Below, piece after piece: positions 11,130-20,900 of a DNA stretch of 64,000 nt (position 1 is its first letter; every line of letters begins with the position of its first letter). The notes under the pieces are model-generated. The model worked only from the letters and a program-made list of their open reading frames with translations, ran no database searches and was not told the origin of the DNA. A program made the translations under genes and the position numbers. The stretch covers positions 648,918 to 712,917 of the forward strand of contig WFMF01000058.1 in assembly GCA_011033025.1 (NCBI GenBank). Reading direction: 5' to 3'. Source of the DNA: Beroe forskalii (Eukaryota; Ctenophora; Nuda; Beroida; Beroidae).

Positions 11130-11690
11130 TAGCCCCAACACTTTTTGGGTTAGGGTGAGGGTTTGGGCTAGGGTTTGGGTTAGGGTTTGGGTTTGGGTTA
11201 GGGTGAGGGTTTGAGCTTGGGTTTGGGTTTTGGTTAGGGTTCCGGTTAGGGGTTGAGTTTGGGTTAGGGTTTTGGTTAGGGTTTGGGTTCGGGTCTGGGC
11301 TTGGGTTTGGGTTAGGGTTTTGGTTAGTGTTTGGGTTAAGGTTTGGGTTAGGGTTCGGGATAGATTTTGGGTTAGGGTTTGATAAGGGTTAACTCAACCC
11401 CTGAAAGTGAAACCGTAACCCAAACTCCCAAACCGTCACCCAATCACCCAAACCCAAACCCTTAACCAAATCCTAAACCAAACCCTAACCCAAACTCTAA
11501 CCCAAATCCAACCCAAACTAAACCCTAACCCAAAAGCTAACCCAAACCCGAACCCAAACCCGAACCCAAACCCTAACCAAAACCCTGACCCAAACTCAAC
11601 CCCTAACCCAAACCCAAACCCTCACCCTAACCCAAACCCAAACCCAAACACAAACCCTAGCCCAAATTTACCCTAACCCAAAAAGTGTTG
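11130..11690. repeat. Inverted telomere-like TTAGGG/TTTGGG core
   Basis: About 260 bases of GGGTTAGGGTTTGGG-type repeats run to about 11390. They then switch orientation to CCCTAACCCAAACCC-type repeats up to about 11690, with a turn near 11385-11405. TTAGGG is the usual animal telomere unit, but here it alternates with TTTGGG and other variants. This is an internal part of the foldback element, not a chromosome end. Confidence 0.88.
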
Positions 11691-12344
11691 GGGCTAAAGG
11701 ATCAGGATGAGGGTCAGCATTTGTTAGGTTTAGGGCCAGGATTGAGGTTATGGTTATGGTTAGGGCAAAAAATAAGGTTTAGGATACATAAACTCATAAA
11801 GATTGAGGTGTTGATCTGTAGCGTCACTCGGCTGGAGTTATATGGGACAGATACCAAAAATTTTGGCGAGGAGACCGCTGAAGTCCGCCAGTCCGTTCGG
11901 AGTCCGAGAGGTGCCCGGGGATAGCGCTTGTTTAAAGTCCATCTAACCTAAAGTTTTTTCTGTAAAAGTGCGGACGCTAAAATCGGCTCCATCTAAACAA
12001 TACTATTACTTGTACTACCCGCCGTTACTATGGTTACACGTGCAAAGCAACACGTGCAAAAATCATTCATCACTACAGTGTTTCCGTTCTGCGTCCATTG
12101 TATGTCTTTTTATTTGAAATCATCGACGTATTAATATTATCATCAGGTATTCTTACATTTTAAGTTAATAACTATAAGGTCGGCCTTCCATGTAAACGGG
12201 AGCCTTCATTATCTATGAGTATGACAATGACGTCCAAGCATATAAAACATATATAATTACAAACCATAACATAATCCTGATCGTTAGAGTCGGTCAAATG
12301 CGATAAAATCCGCATTTTCCTGTCCAAGCTTGAAATTTTTTAAA

Positions 12345-12770
12345 AATTCCCCATCGGCGCCGATCGGCGCCGATCAGCGCCGATCGGCGCCGATGGGAAA
12401 ATCACGGGGAAATCTGGAATAAAATGCACCAGACAGCTTCCCTTATACAGGTGTTTTTTATCGGCGCTGATCGGCGCCGATCGAGAGCAGATCGGCGCCG
12501 TCGGCGCCGATCGGGGGCTGGCCGGCGCTGATCGGCGCCGATCGGCGCTGATCGATCGGCGCCGATCAGCGCCTACGACCGCCGATGAAAAGATGCCGAT
12601 TTCCCATCGGCGCCGATCGAAAAGCCGATCAGCGCCGATCGGCGGTACCACCGATCGGCGCTTCAGCCGGCGCTGATCGGCGCCGACCAGCGCCGATCGC
12701 GCCGATCGGCGCCGATCAGCGCTGATCGGCGCCGGACGGGCGCCGATCGGCGCCGAGTCGGCGATTTTGC
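12345..12770 (-). repeat. CGGCGCCGATCG tandem palindrome array, right
   Basis: The mirrored partner of 10068-10500, with the same interruptions in reverse order but differing in exact unit number, as expected where tandem units expand and contract. Confidence 0.85.
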
Positions 12771-13108
12771 AATGTGGTCATTTGCCCAATAAATCAGTGG
12801 CTGAAATGTTCATACTTGGCTCTCATCATAAAAATATTTCTTTATTTTATATAACACAAAATTTGTTTCCTAATTGCAATTTATTCCGAACTATGTCAAA
12901 TAATGCACATTATTATGTATTGTTTCAAAATCAACGAAACTTTAGACAAATTCATACACTTGCAAGGCAAATATATGTTGGACAGGACTTGAAACGGATT
13001 CTAAATGCTTATAAAAGGGCAAGTGAACAACAAAGAGGCTTCATTGTAGCTGAGTTTTCCTCCTGAATTATCAAACGAACTAACTGTTGTTACTGACTGG
13101 TGGGAAAT

Positions 13109-13440
13109 ATGTCCAAGCGTTTATCTTTAAAAACAAGCTCGACTGTTGAAACAACATAAATACATACTCAGAAAACTAGCTTCATCTAATAATAAGAATC
13201 GAAAACAATTCTCAAGAATGCACCACCCCCTATTTGATGCACTAAATTTGATCTTCAAATGATGTCATCAAAACAATTAAAATTGACTGAAAAACAATCA
13301 AAAAAAGTGAAAAACATGAAAAAACAACTTAATAAAAACAAGTAACTTTCCTCTGGAGCTATAAAAAGGATACTTCAAAACCAAAAAGGAGGCTTCCTTC
13401 CTGCTATTCTTGCTGCTGCACACTACCCATAGTTGGCTCA
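13109..13440 (+). pseudogene. Small basic Polinton virion-associated protein, degraded
   Basis: It begins at ATG 13109 (MSKRLSL), then shifts frame into KQARLLKQHKYILRKLASS and SRMHHPLFDALNLI. It ends with QKGGFLPAILAAAH (about 13383-13425). The arrangement of a basic helical region followed by a KGGFLP-type C terminus is typical of a short, highly basic protein placed between the ATPase and minor capsid genes in Polintons and adintovirus-like elements, as I recall them. A DNA-condensing or core role is possible but unproven. Confidence 0.5.
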
Positions 13441-13455
13441 CTCATCAAAAGCAAT

Positions 13456-13606
13456 TGTGTAAATGTCAAGGCATATTTTATTCCCAAAGATGATAATCAT
13501 TTTACACTCGAATCAATGCATGGAAATAAAGTAGATATTCAAATCTCTGATGATCTTATTTATAAAGTAGACATGCTCAAAGAGTTCGGAACAAAGAATT
13601 TTTGAA
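13456..13606 (+). pseudogene. Short unidentified ORF remnant
   Basis: An open stretch of about 50 codons (VNVKAYFIPKDD, then MHGNKVDIQISDDL) ends in a TGA at about 13604-13606. It has no ATG in frame at its 5' side. The following 250 bases to 13860 are AT-rich with no clear gene. It may be the end of the previous gene or part of a separate Polinton frame. Confidence 0.3.
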
Positions 13607-13886
13607 GAAATTCATAACTCTTTTTGTCTGAAAAAAGGCATATACAGGACAAATAATGGACTGGTAAGATATAATGATAATGTTTTGAATATTAATTATG
13701 TTAATGTAGTAGTGACACTTGTAATAATATTTTTCGAGATGAATATGAAATTTTTTTATTGTATATTAAGAAATAATGATATTATATTTTAACAAAAAGC
13801 TTCTTATTTTGTCTATAAAAAGTCTTAAATCCACCCCTCTAAAAATGAATTTGGCCAGCGTAACATAGTTTTGATTGGTGGTGAAG

Positions 13887-14663
13887 ATGGTAAAAATTCC
13901 AAATTTCACTCGAGTTGACCCAATTAGAATTCATGAAAAAGAAAGTTTAGCCATAAAATCTATTTTTCATGGACCATTGTTAATATCACACAAGAAAATA
14001 ATACCATTTACTATACTGTGCAGTTCATAAATTATTCATCAAGAGATGAAGATCCAACTACTGGGAATTAAAGAAAAAATTTAATCATAGTCAAAGAGTC
14101 GATCATTATACTTCCTGATTATCAATGACTTTTAGAATAAAAGAAAGGTTATTATAAATCTTCTCTTGAAATATTGAAGGCCATCTCAAAGTATTTTTAG
14201 CAAGATTTCCATCCAACAGAACATATAAAACTTTCAATGCACCAAGATTAACTGTTGAAAATATTAGAGGGGAAAATGAATTAAAGATCAGTACTAAAAA
14301 TGTGGATGTACTGATAAATCACGATACACCTTGGTCCTTGTTAGGACTTAACCAAAATCTAGATTATGATGAATCAATAAAACTTCCAACAAAACATTAT
14401 GACGAATCAATTCACCCCATCTTTTTGTATGTTAATATTGTTGAGAATTCATATTTGAATGGAAAATTATCAAGAAACTTATCTGTTGTTCCATTAACAA
14501 CAAGCAATGGGTGGTCATATAGTAATTCAAACACCCAACATATGTACCCATTGCAGTACAAGAATTCTCAACTATACTTGTCGAACTTCGAGATATGAAT
14601 GGAAATTATGTTACCTTTGACCCTGAATATAAAACAGTAATAACCCTACATAAAAGCCTATAA
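13887..14663 (+). pseudogene. Polinton minor capsid (penton-like) protein, frameshifted
   Basis: ATG 13887 opens MVKIPNFTRVDPIRIHEKE. After decay, a long open stretch (14302-14598) reads DVLINHDTPWSLLGLNQNLD and ends near MYPLQYKNSQLY. The C terminus reads TILVELRDMNGNYVTFD and closes at TAA 14661-14663. That C-terminal ELRD..G..V.F pattern, together with placement just before the pX-like and major capsid genes, identifies the single-jelly-roll penton homolog. At least three frameshifts and several stops are present. Confidence 0.72.
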
Positions 14664-14697
14664 AAGAATTAAGAAACATTAAATATTTCTACAAAAA

Positions 14698-14945
14698 ATG
14701 GAAATTTATAATCCCAACCAATTAAGACTCTCTGTCCATGGAACCATCTCACAAGATGGCCATGGCTTGGATATGGATCGTTACATCTATTCCATGCAGG
14801 GGGAAGGGCTTGGATCTTTTTTGGAAATCTATTTAGAGGGGCTATCCCAGTGCTTGGAAGGGCTATAAAAGACGTGAGAATTGCTAAGCCACACATAATT
14901 GCAGCAGGTAAAGATCTTATAACAACAAGACCAAAAAAGGTGTGA
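14698..14945 (+). pseudogene. Adenovirus pX/pVI-like membrane-active protein, frameshifted
   Basis: ATG 14698 opens EIYNPNQLRLSVHGTISQDG and reads to YSMQGEGLGSF. A one-base indel in the T-run near 14816 moves the rest to another frame: GNLFRGAIPVLGRAIKD, then AKPHIIAAGKDLITT, with a stop at 14943-14945. The GLGSF..LFRG..P...RA motif with Gly/Ala-rich amphipathic character is typical of the small capsid-associated proteins between penton and hexon genes in Polintons. Confidence 0.65.
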
Positions 14946-15014
14946 AAGAATTGTCAAAAGGAGAGATAGAAAAAGATCTGTGAAAGTCATACATCGAGCT
15001 CATAAACGACCAAA

Positions 15015-16570
15015 ATGGCAAAGTTTATAAATTCTAAAGAGTCAATTTCAAGCTCTCTTCTTTTGTGGAATCAACGTACCACTCAAGTTGCCATTGAAGA
15101 CTTACAATATCAAGGTTTTGGCCTATAACTAATATATTAAATGATGGCCCTATTAATTTCAATATTCCATCACAAACAAAGGGAATGATGCATGATATTC
15201 ACATATGCACCAAGGTAAAACTTCAACAAAATGGTGCTGATCTATCTCAAAGATTTGATCGCTTGGGAATCTCAAATAATTTTTCTAACAGTATTTGGGG
15301 TCAAGTTGATATTCAAATTGATGATAGAGTTGATATAACCCAAAGCATGAGGAATGCATATGCATATCACACTTTCTTCAATAATGCATTAAATACTGAA
15401 GAATCTCACAGTGATTATCTGTTCTACAATGAACTGTTTAAAATGGATGAGGTACTACCAAGAAATTGGAAGAGAGATAGGGAGTTTGTGGTCTTTTTAA
15501 TGATGATATAGTTTTAAAGTTACATAAAATTTGATGATGAAAGAACTGAAGAGCAATTGGCACGTGCGATTCTTGAATTAAGACAAATTCTATTCTATTA
15601 TAATCATGAAAACATTCCGGGAACTATGGAAGAATTACATGGTTTATTTGGGTGCGAATGCTATTACTCTGATCAATCCCAGAGCTATCTTTCCCTGATA
15701 AAAATGCATACATTCATGCTGGGGAGAATAAAGCTGTCTCCCAGAGGTAGAAGATCTTCACAGAGGAAAAAGTGTTATACTTAATTCCTAAGCTACAGTG
15801 TCCACTGTTTAACACCTCCAAATGTCTCCCTACAGACATGAAAATTAGAATCAGTCTAACCAAGAATCACGATGATTTTTGTATACTTTCTGATACCAAC
15901 GACTTCTCTGTTTATATTGAAGATTGTTATCTCATAGTTTCATATTATAAACCACGAGAAAGTGTTCTTCAACTCATTGAGGAGCGCTTACACAAAGAAC
16001 CTGCTCAATATGGAATATCAAGACCTGAAATTATACTCAAACCAATAAGTAATGCAGGTAGAATCATTAGATTAACTGACATATTTCATGATAAGATACC
16101 ACCATATGCATTCTTTGTCTACAGAAAGTGCTGACTTTGAAGGTAATCAAGAGGGAATCCTTATACTTTCATTCCATTTCAAAGTTCCAGTTCTATGTCA
16201 ATGGAACTCCATATTTTAAAGATCCATTACATGTAAATTCAATTACTGAAAATATACGATGGTGACTTTGTTTACAGTCAACATGGAGTTTCTTCGTCAA
16301 TTATATGAAACCATTGGAATAGATTTAAAGGGCAATTGCTTGATTAATAGTTCCAATTTCCACCTCAATTTCATGGTTGGTATGAGTTTTGGAGCTGATA
16401 GAAGTAGTCTGTCTGAAGGACATCTCAATTTACAAGAAGAAGCATCAACATATCTTGAAATTGATATGGGAATAAATGATGTTCCATCTGACATGGTAAT
16501 GATTATATATGCTTTATTTGATAGACAAATTTTAATTGATAGTGCACGAAAAATACAAATAATTGAATAA
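15015..16570 (+). pseudogene. Polinton double-jelly-roll major capsid protein, frameshifted
   Basis: ATG 15015 opens MAKFINSKESISSSLLLW. Segments in changing frames follow: TQVAIEDLQYQGFWPIT, GPINFNIPS, KVKLQQNGADLSQRF (15185-15511), RAILELRQILFYYNHENI (15557-15784), PLFNTSKCLPTDMKIRI (15772-16134) and, after 16259, LYETIGIDLKGNCLI ... GMSFGADRSSL ... IYALFDRQILID, closing at 16568-16570. The N-terminal TQ..I and PI.F.IP blocks and the C-terminal DL...Y/F..... YA.FD..I.ID block match Polinton hexon-like capsid proteins. Total length is about 510 residues, near full size. At least five frame breaks occur, so it cannot make an intact capsid. Confidence 0.82.
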
Positions 16571-16645
16571 CATAGAGTTTTAATCTTGAGATTGAAATGG
16601 ATATAAATACAACCTCTGGCTTTTTTGATTATCACTTTTGAATCT

Positions 16646-17107
16646 ATGGAAGCTCTCACAACCAGAGACATTAATAAACTTTTGAAAAATAATGATGTGA
16701 CCAAAAAATATTTCATTGGAACATTTCCAGCTTGTATCATACCACATTCTTCTAAGAAACCATATTCTTTCATTACAAATACACATGAACATGATAATGT
16801 GGGGGAACACTGGAATGCCTGGTTTGTAAGTGGAGATAAGCTTACATTTTTTGATAGTTTCGGTCGAGACCCATTAGATATCACCTTCCCTCATTATTAC
16901 AGAGATATCATCAAGAACTTTCAACAAATTCACTTTACAGAATATAGAATACAAGACATAAACAGTTGGACTTGTGGGTATTTTTGTATTCATTTTATTT
17001 ATGTACTTTCTTTTAAATTAGATTTGGATTTTTTCTTAAAAGATTATTCTAATGACTTTGAAAAAAATGATAATATAGTTTTTAATATTTATAAATCATT
17101 GAAATAA
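16646..17107 (+). CDS. Adenain-type cysteine protease of Polinton (intact)
   Basis: A 153-residue protein from ATG 16646 (context TCTATGG) to TAA 17105-17107. The frame is open a little upstream but only from a TTG, so this ATG is the first usable start. Family residues are visible: His55 in GEHWNAW, Asp70 in FFDSFG, Gln103 in RIQD and Cys110 in WTCGYFC. The Gln-to-Cys spacing of seven equals that of adenovirus protease (Gln115, Cys122). In this family the enzyme matures capsid precursors. It is the only clearly full-length gene in the element and directly follows the major capsid gene by 75 bases. Whether it is expressed cannot be told. Confidence 0.85.
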   Translation: MEALTTRDINKLLKNNDVTKKYFIGTFPACIIPHSSKKPYSFITNTHEHDNVGEHWNAWFVSGDKLTFFDSFGRDPLDITFPHYYRDIIKNFQQIHFTEYRIQDINSWTCGYFCIHFIYVLSFKLDLDFFLKDYSNDFEKNDNIVFNIYKSLK

Positions 17108-17110
17108 ATT

Positions 17111-17700
17111 AATAAAATATTGTAGGGGAGGGGGGGGACCAGTGTAAATAGCATCTTTTGCTTTTTCGAGCTAGACACTCCCCCCCTGCCCCCCGCGTAT
17201 CAATGCATTCTCTGATTATGTTGTAATGAGGAGGGGTTTAATCCCCCCTCAAGTACTCTCTTATGGGAAGAGGTTGAATTTTTTTATTACTTCCTCCCTA
17301 AAAAATGTCTATGTACAATCTTATTATGTTCTTTTTTAATCATGTGTTTGATTGTGTTTCCTGAAATAGAAAAAAATATTGTCACGCTAATGCATCACGT
17401 GACACTCTCTGTTATTTGTTATGAATGAAAATCACGTGACACATGGGGGTAATTATTTATCACGTGTTCTGTCACATGGGGTAATTATCACGTGTTCTGT
17501 CACATGGGGTAATTATTTACTACCATCAAAGTGCTCACAATGATTTATTACACAGTTCAAACACAAGATAATCTCTTGTTTGAGCTGTATATATTTAAAA
17601 TGAAAAGGTCACACTATAGTCACCCCCCCTTCAGAGTTATCGCAGATTTTTACATTTATGAATGCTATAACTCTTTCATCTGAAGCTCGTCTCATTTTCT
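17111..17700. other. Polinton 3' flank, non-coding
   Basis: It contains G-runs and C-runs near 17130-17200, four CACGTG sites (17396, 17433, 17461, 17489), and TATATATTTAAA near 17588. I see no coding frame and no inverted copy at the left side of the element, so the right terminus cannot be placed. Confidence 0.4.
17459..17518 (+). repeat. 28-bp direct repeat with CACGTG E-boxes
   Basis: Two copies of a unit reading TCACGTGTTCTGTCACATGG then GGTAATTA, 28 bp apart, and partial copies upstream (17431-17458). Each has a palindromic CACGTG. A regulatory or terminal-repeat role is possible. Confidence 0.65.
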
Positions 17701-17858
17701 CAACTTACACCTCCTTGGCCGCTCTGCCCAGACCTATGAATTTCTGATACACTAAATTCCCTACAATGTTTACTACAGAGGTCAATGTGACTTCTTTGAA
17801 ACATATAATGTCTATGAATGGTGACAGTGGGGTTCTATACAGGTTGACTATTGGTCCT

Positions 17859-17930
17859 CTTACCTGTTTGATTTGAAATTCTAAAAATATCACCCAAGAA
17901 TTATTGATTTTAGTACCTGTTTGATTTGAA
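17859..17930 (+). repeat. 53-bp spaced repeat before minisatellite
   Basis: ACCTGTTTGATTTGAAA occurs at about 17859 and again at about 17912, just before the minisatellite starts. It may mark a small duplication at the array edge. Confidence 0.55.
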
Positions 17931-17931
17931 A

Positions 17932-20900
17932 GCTGTGTAACAGCGTTACGCTGCTGTCTCAGCGTTACGCTGCTGTAACAGCGTTACGCTGCTGTAACAG
18001 CGTTACGCTGCTGTCTCAGCGTTACGCTGCTGTAACAGCGTTACGCTGCTGTAACAGCGTTACGCTGCTGTAACAGCGTTACGCTGCTGTAACAGCGTTA
18101 CGCTGCTGTAACAGCGTTACGCTGCTGTAACAGCGTTACGCTGCTGTAACAGAGTTACGCTGCTGTAACAGCGTTACGCTGCTGTAACAGCGTTACGCTG
18201 CTGTAACAGAGTTACGCTGCTGTAACAGAGTTACGCTGCTGTAACAGAGTTACGCTGCTGTAACAGAGTTACGCTGCTGTAACAGCGTTACGCTGCTGTA
18301 ACAGAGTTACGCTGCTGTAACAGAGTTACGCTGCTGTAAGAGCGTTACGCTGCTGTAACAGCGTTACGCTGCTGTAAGAGCGTTACGCTGCTGTAAGAGC
18401 GTTACGCTGCTGTATCAGCGTTACGCTGCTGTCTCAGCGTTACGCTGCTGTCTCAGCGTTACGCTGCTGTCTCAGCGTTACGCTGCTGTCTCAGCGTTAC
18501 GCTGCTGTCTCAGCGTTACGCTGCTGTCTCAGCGTTACGCTGCTGTCTCAGCGTTACGCTGCTGTAACAGCGTTACGCTGCTGTAACAGCGTTACGCTGC
18601 TGTAATAGCGTTACGCTGCTGTAACAGCGTTACGCTGCTGTAACAGCGTTACGCTGCTGTAATAGCGTTACGCTGCTGTAACAGCGTTACGCTGCTGTAA
18701 TAGCGTTACGCTGCTGTAACAGCGTTACGCTGCTGTAATAGCGTTACGCTGCTGTAACAGCGTTACGCTGCTGTAACAGCGTTACGCTGCTGTAACAGCG
18801 TTACGCTGCTGTAACAGCGTTACGCTGCTGTGTAATAGCGTTACGCTGCTGTAACAGCGTTACGCTGCTGTAACTGCTGTAACAGCGTTACGCTGCTGTA
18901 ATAGCGTTACACGCTGCTGTAACAGCGTTACGCTGCTGTAACAACGTTACGCTGCTGTAACAGCGTTACGCTGCTGTAACAGCGTTACGCTGCTGTAACA
19001 GCGTTACGCTGCTGTAACAGCGTTACGCTGCTGTAACAGCGTTACGCTGCTGTAACAGCGTTACGCTGCTGTAACAGCGTTACGCTGCTGTAATAGCGTT
19101 ACGCTGCTGTAACAGCGTTACGCTGCTGTAACAGCGTTACGCTGCTGTAACAGCGTTACGCTGCTGTAACAGCGTTACGCTGCTGTAATAGCGTTACGCT
19201 GCTGTAACAGCGTTACGCTGCTGTAACAGCGTTATGCTGCTGTAACAGCGTTACGCTGCCGTAACAGCGTTATGCTGCTGTAACAGCGTTACGCTGCCGT
19301 AACAGCGTGGCACTGCTGTAACAGCGTGACGCTGCTGTAACGGCGTGACGCTGCTGTAACAGCGTTACGCTGCTGTAACAGCGTTACGCTGCTGTAACAG
19401 CGTTACGCTGCTGTAACAGGGTTACGCTGCTGTAACAGCGTTACGCTGCTGTAACAGCCTTACGGACTTACGCTGCTGTAACAGCGTTACGCTGCTGTAA
19501 CAGCGTTACGCTGCTGTAACAGCGTTACGCTGCTGTAACAGCGTTACGCTGCTGTAACAGCGTTACGCTGCTGTAACAGCTGCTGCTGTAACAGCGTTAC
19601 GCTGCTGTAACAGCGTTACGCTGCTGTAACAGCGTTACGCTGCTGTAACAGCGTTACGCTGCTGTAACAGCGTTACGCTGCTGTAACAGCGTTACGCTGC
19701 TGTAACAGCGTTACGCTGCTGTAACAGCGTTACGCTGCTGTAACAGCGTTACGCTGCTGTAACAACGTTACGCTACGCTGCTGTGTAACAGCGTTACGCT
19801 GCTGTAACAGCGTTACGCTGCTGTAACAGCGTTACGCTGCTGTAACAGCGTTACGCTGCTGTAACAGCGTTACGCTGCTGTAACAGCGTTACGCTGCTGT
19901 AACAGCGTTACGCTGCTGTAACAGCGTTACGCTGCTGTAACAGCGTTACGCTGCTGTAACAGCGTTACGCTGCTGTAACAGCGTTACGCTGCTGTAACAG
20001 CGTTACGCTGCTGTAACAGCGTTACGCTGCTGTAACAGCGTTACGCTGCTGTAACAACGTTACGCTGCTGTAACAGCGTTACGCTGCTGTAACAGCGTGC
20101 TTACGCTGCTGTGCTGTAACAGCGTTACGCTGCTGTAACAGCGTTACGCGCTGCTGTAACAGCGTTACGCTGCTGTAACAGCGTTACGCTGCTGTAACAG
20201 CGTTACGCTGCTGTAACAGCGTTACGCTGCTGTAACAGCGTTACGCTGCTGTAACAACGTTACGCTGCTGTTACGCTGCTGTCTCGCGTTACGCTGCTGT
20301 AACAGCGCTGTAACAGCGTTACGCTGCTGTAACAGCGTTACGCTGCTGTAACAGCGTTACGCTGCTGTAACAGCGTTACGCTGCTGTAACAGCGTTACGC
20401 TGCTGCTGTAACAGCGTTACGCTGCTGTAACAGCGTTACGCTGCTGCTGCTGTAACAGCGTTACGCTGCTTACGCTGCTGCTGTAACAGCGTTACGCTGC
20501 TGTAACAGCGTTACGCTGCTGTAACAGCGTTACGCTGCTGTAACAGCGTTACGCTGCTGTAACAGCGTTACGCTGCTGTAACTTACGTGCTGTAACGTTA
20601 CGCTGCTGTAACAGCGTTACGCTGCTGTAACAGCGTTACGCTGCTGTAACAGCGTTACGCTGCTGTAACAGCGTTACGCTGCTGTAACAGCGTTACGCTG
20701 CTGTAACAGCGTTACGCTGCTGTAACAGCGTTACGCTGCTGTAACAGCGTTACGCTGCTGTAACAGCGTTACGCTGCTGTAACAGCGTTACGCTGCTGTA
20801 ACAGCGTTACGCTGCTGTAACAGCGTTACGCTGCTGTGTGTAGCGTTACGCTGCTGTAACAGCGTTACGCTGCTGTAACAGCGTTACGCTGCTGTAACAG

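Larger units (their letters stand above)
10045..12794. mobile_element. Near-perfect foldback element with telomere-like core, 8-bp TSD
   Basis: The element is 10053-12786 (2734 bp). Both ends start GGCAAATGACCACATTGC. The flanking 8 bases CAATAAAT at 10045-10052 and 12787-12794 are identical. Almost the whole element is one palindrome with three mirrored zones: an outer array of GGCGCCGATCGGCGCTGATC-like units (10068-10500 and 12345-12770); a non-repetitive inner zone (10500-11130 and 11695-12345) with the same sequence on both arms; and a telomere-like centre (11130-11690). No transposase frame is visible. The GC-rich outer arrays stand out strongly from the AT-rich Polinton. The 8-bp duplication fits hAT, P or Merlin superfamilies. 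Confidence 0.9.
9790..13100 (+). pseudogene. Polinton packaging ATPase (FtsK/A32 type), split by transposon
   Basis: The left part (9790-10052) has a Walker A P-loop (FGQTGAG, then KT after a one-base shift) and a Walker B block (MLIIDDLIL). The right part (12787-13100) has LGSHHKNISLFYITQNLF, an FtsK/HerA-type sensor and Arg-rich segment, and then RNFRQIHTLARQ. Together they would be a complete genome-packaging NTPase of about 200 residues. The 2734-bp element at 10053-12786 sits between them. Taking one copy of the 8-bp duplication away leaves both halves in the same frame, so the split is due to insertion alone at that point. There is one separate frameshift just after the P-loop and another near the 3' end. 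Confidence 0.82.
3093..17110 (+). mobile_element. Degraded Polinton/Maverick element
   Basis: Remnants of the hallmark Polinton set lie in one block: integrase with a chromodomain-like tail (8880-9784), FtsK/A32-type packaging ATPase (9790-13100, interrupted), small basic protein (13109-13440), penton-like minor capsid (13887-14663), pX/pVI-like protein (14698-14945), double-jelly-roll major capsid (15015-16570) and adenain-type protease (16646-17107). Minus-strand frames at 3790-4226, 4380-4872 and 8220-8787 look like accessory genes of the same element. Most genes carry frameshifts and stops. I could not find a PolB gene, terminal inverted repeats or a 6-bp target duplication, so the true ends are uncertain. 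Two other transposons (4947-8044, 10053-12786) are nested inside. Confidence 0.85.

Noticed and set aside
11130-11690. True telomere or chromosome-fusion point
   Set aside because: The head-to-head telomere-like repeats lie inside an element with TIRs and an 8-bp target duplication, so insertion explains them better than fusion.
17705-17893. Minus-strand open frame of 62 codons beside the minisatellite
   Set aside because: It opens from GTG without an ATG and I could not match it convincingly to a Polinton protein.
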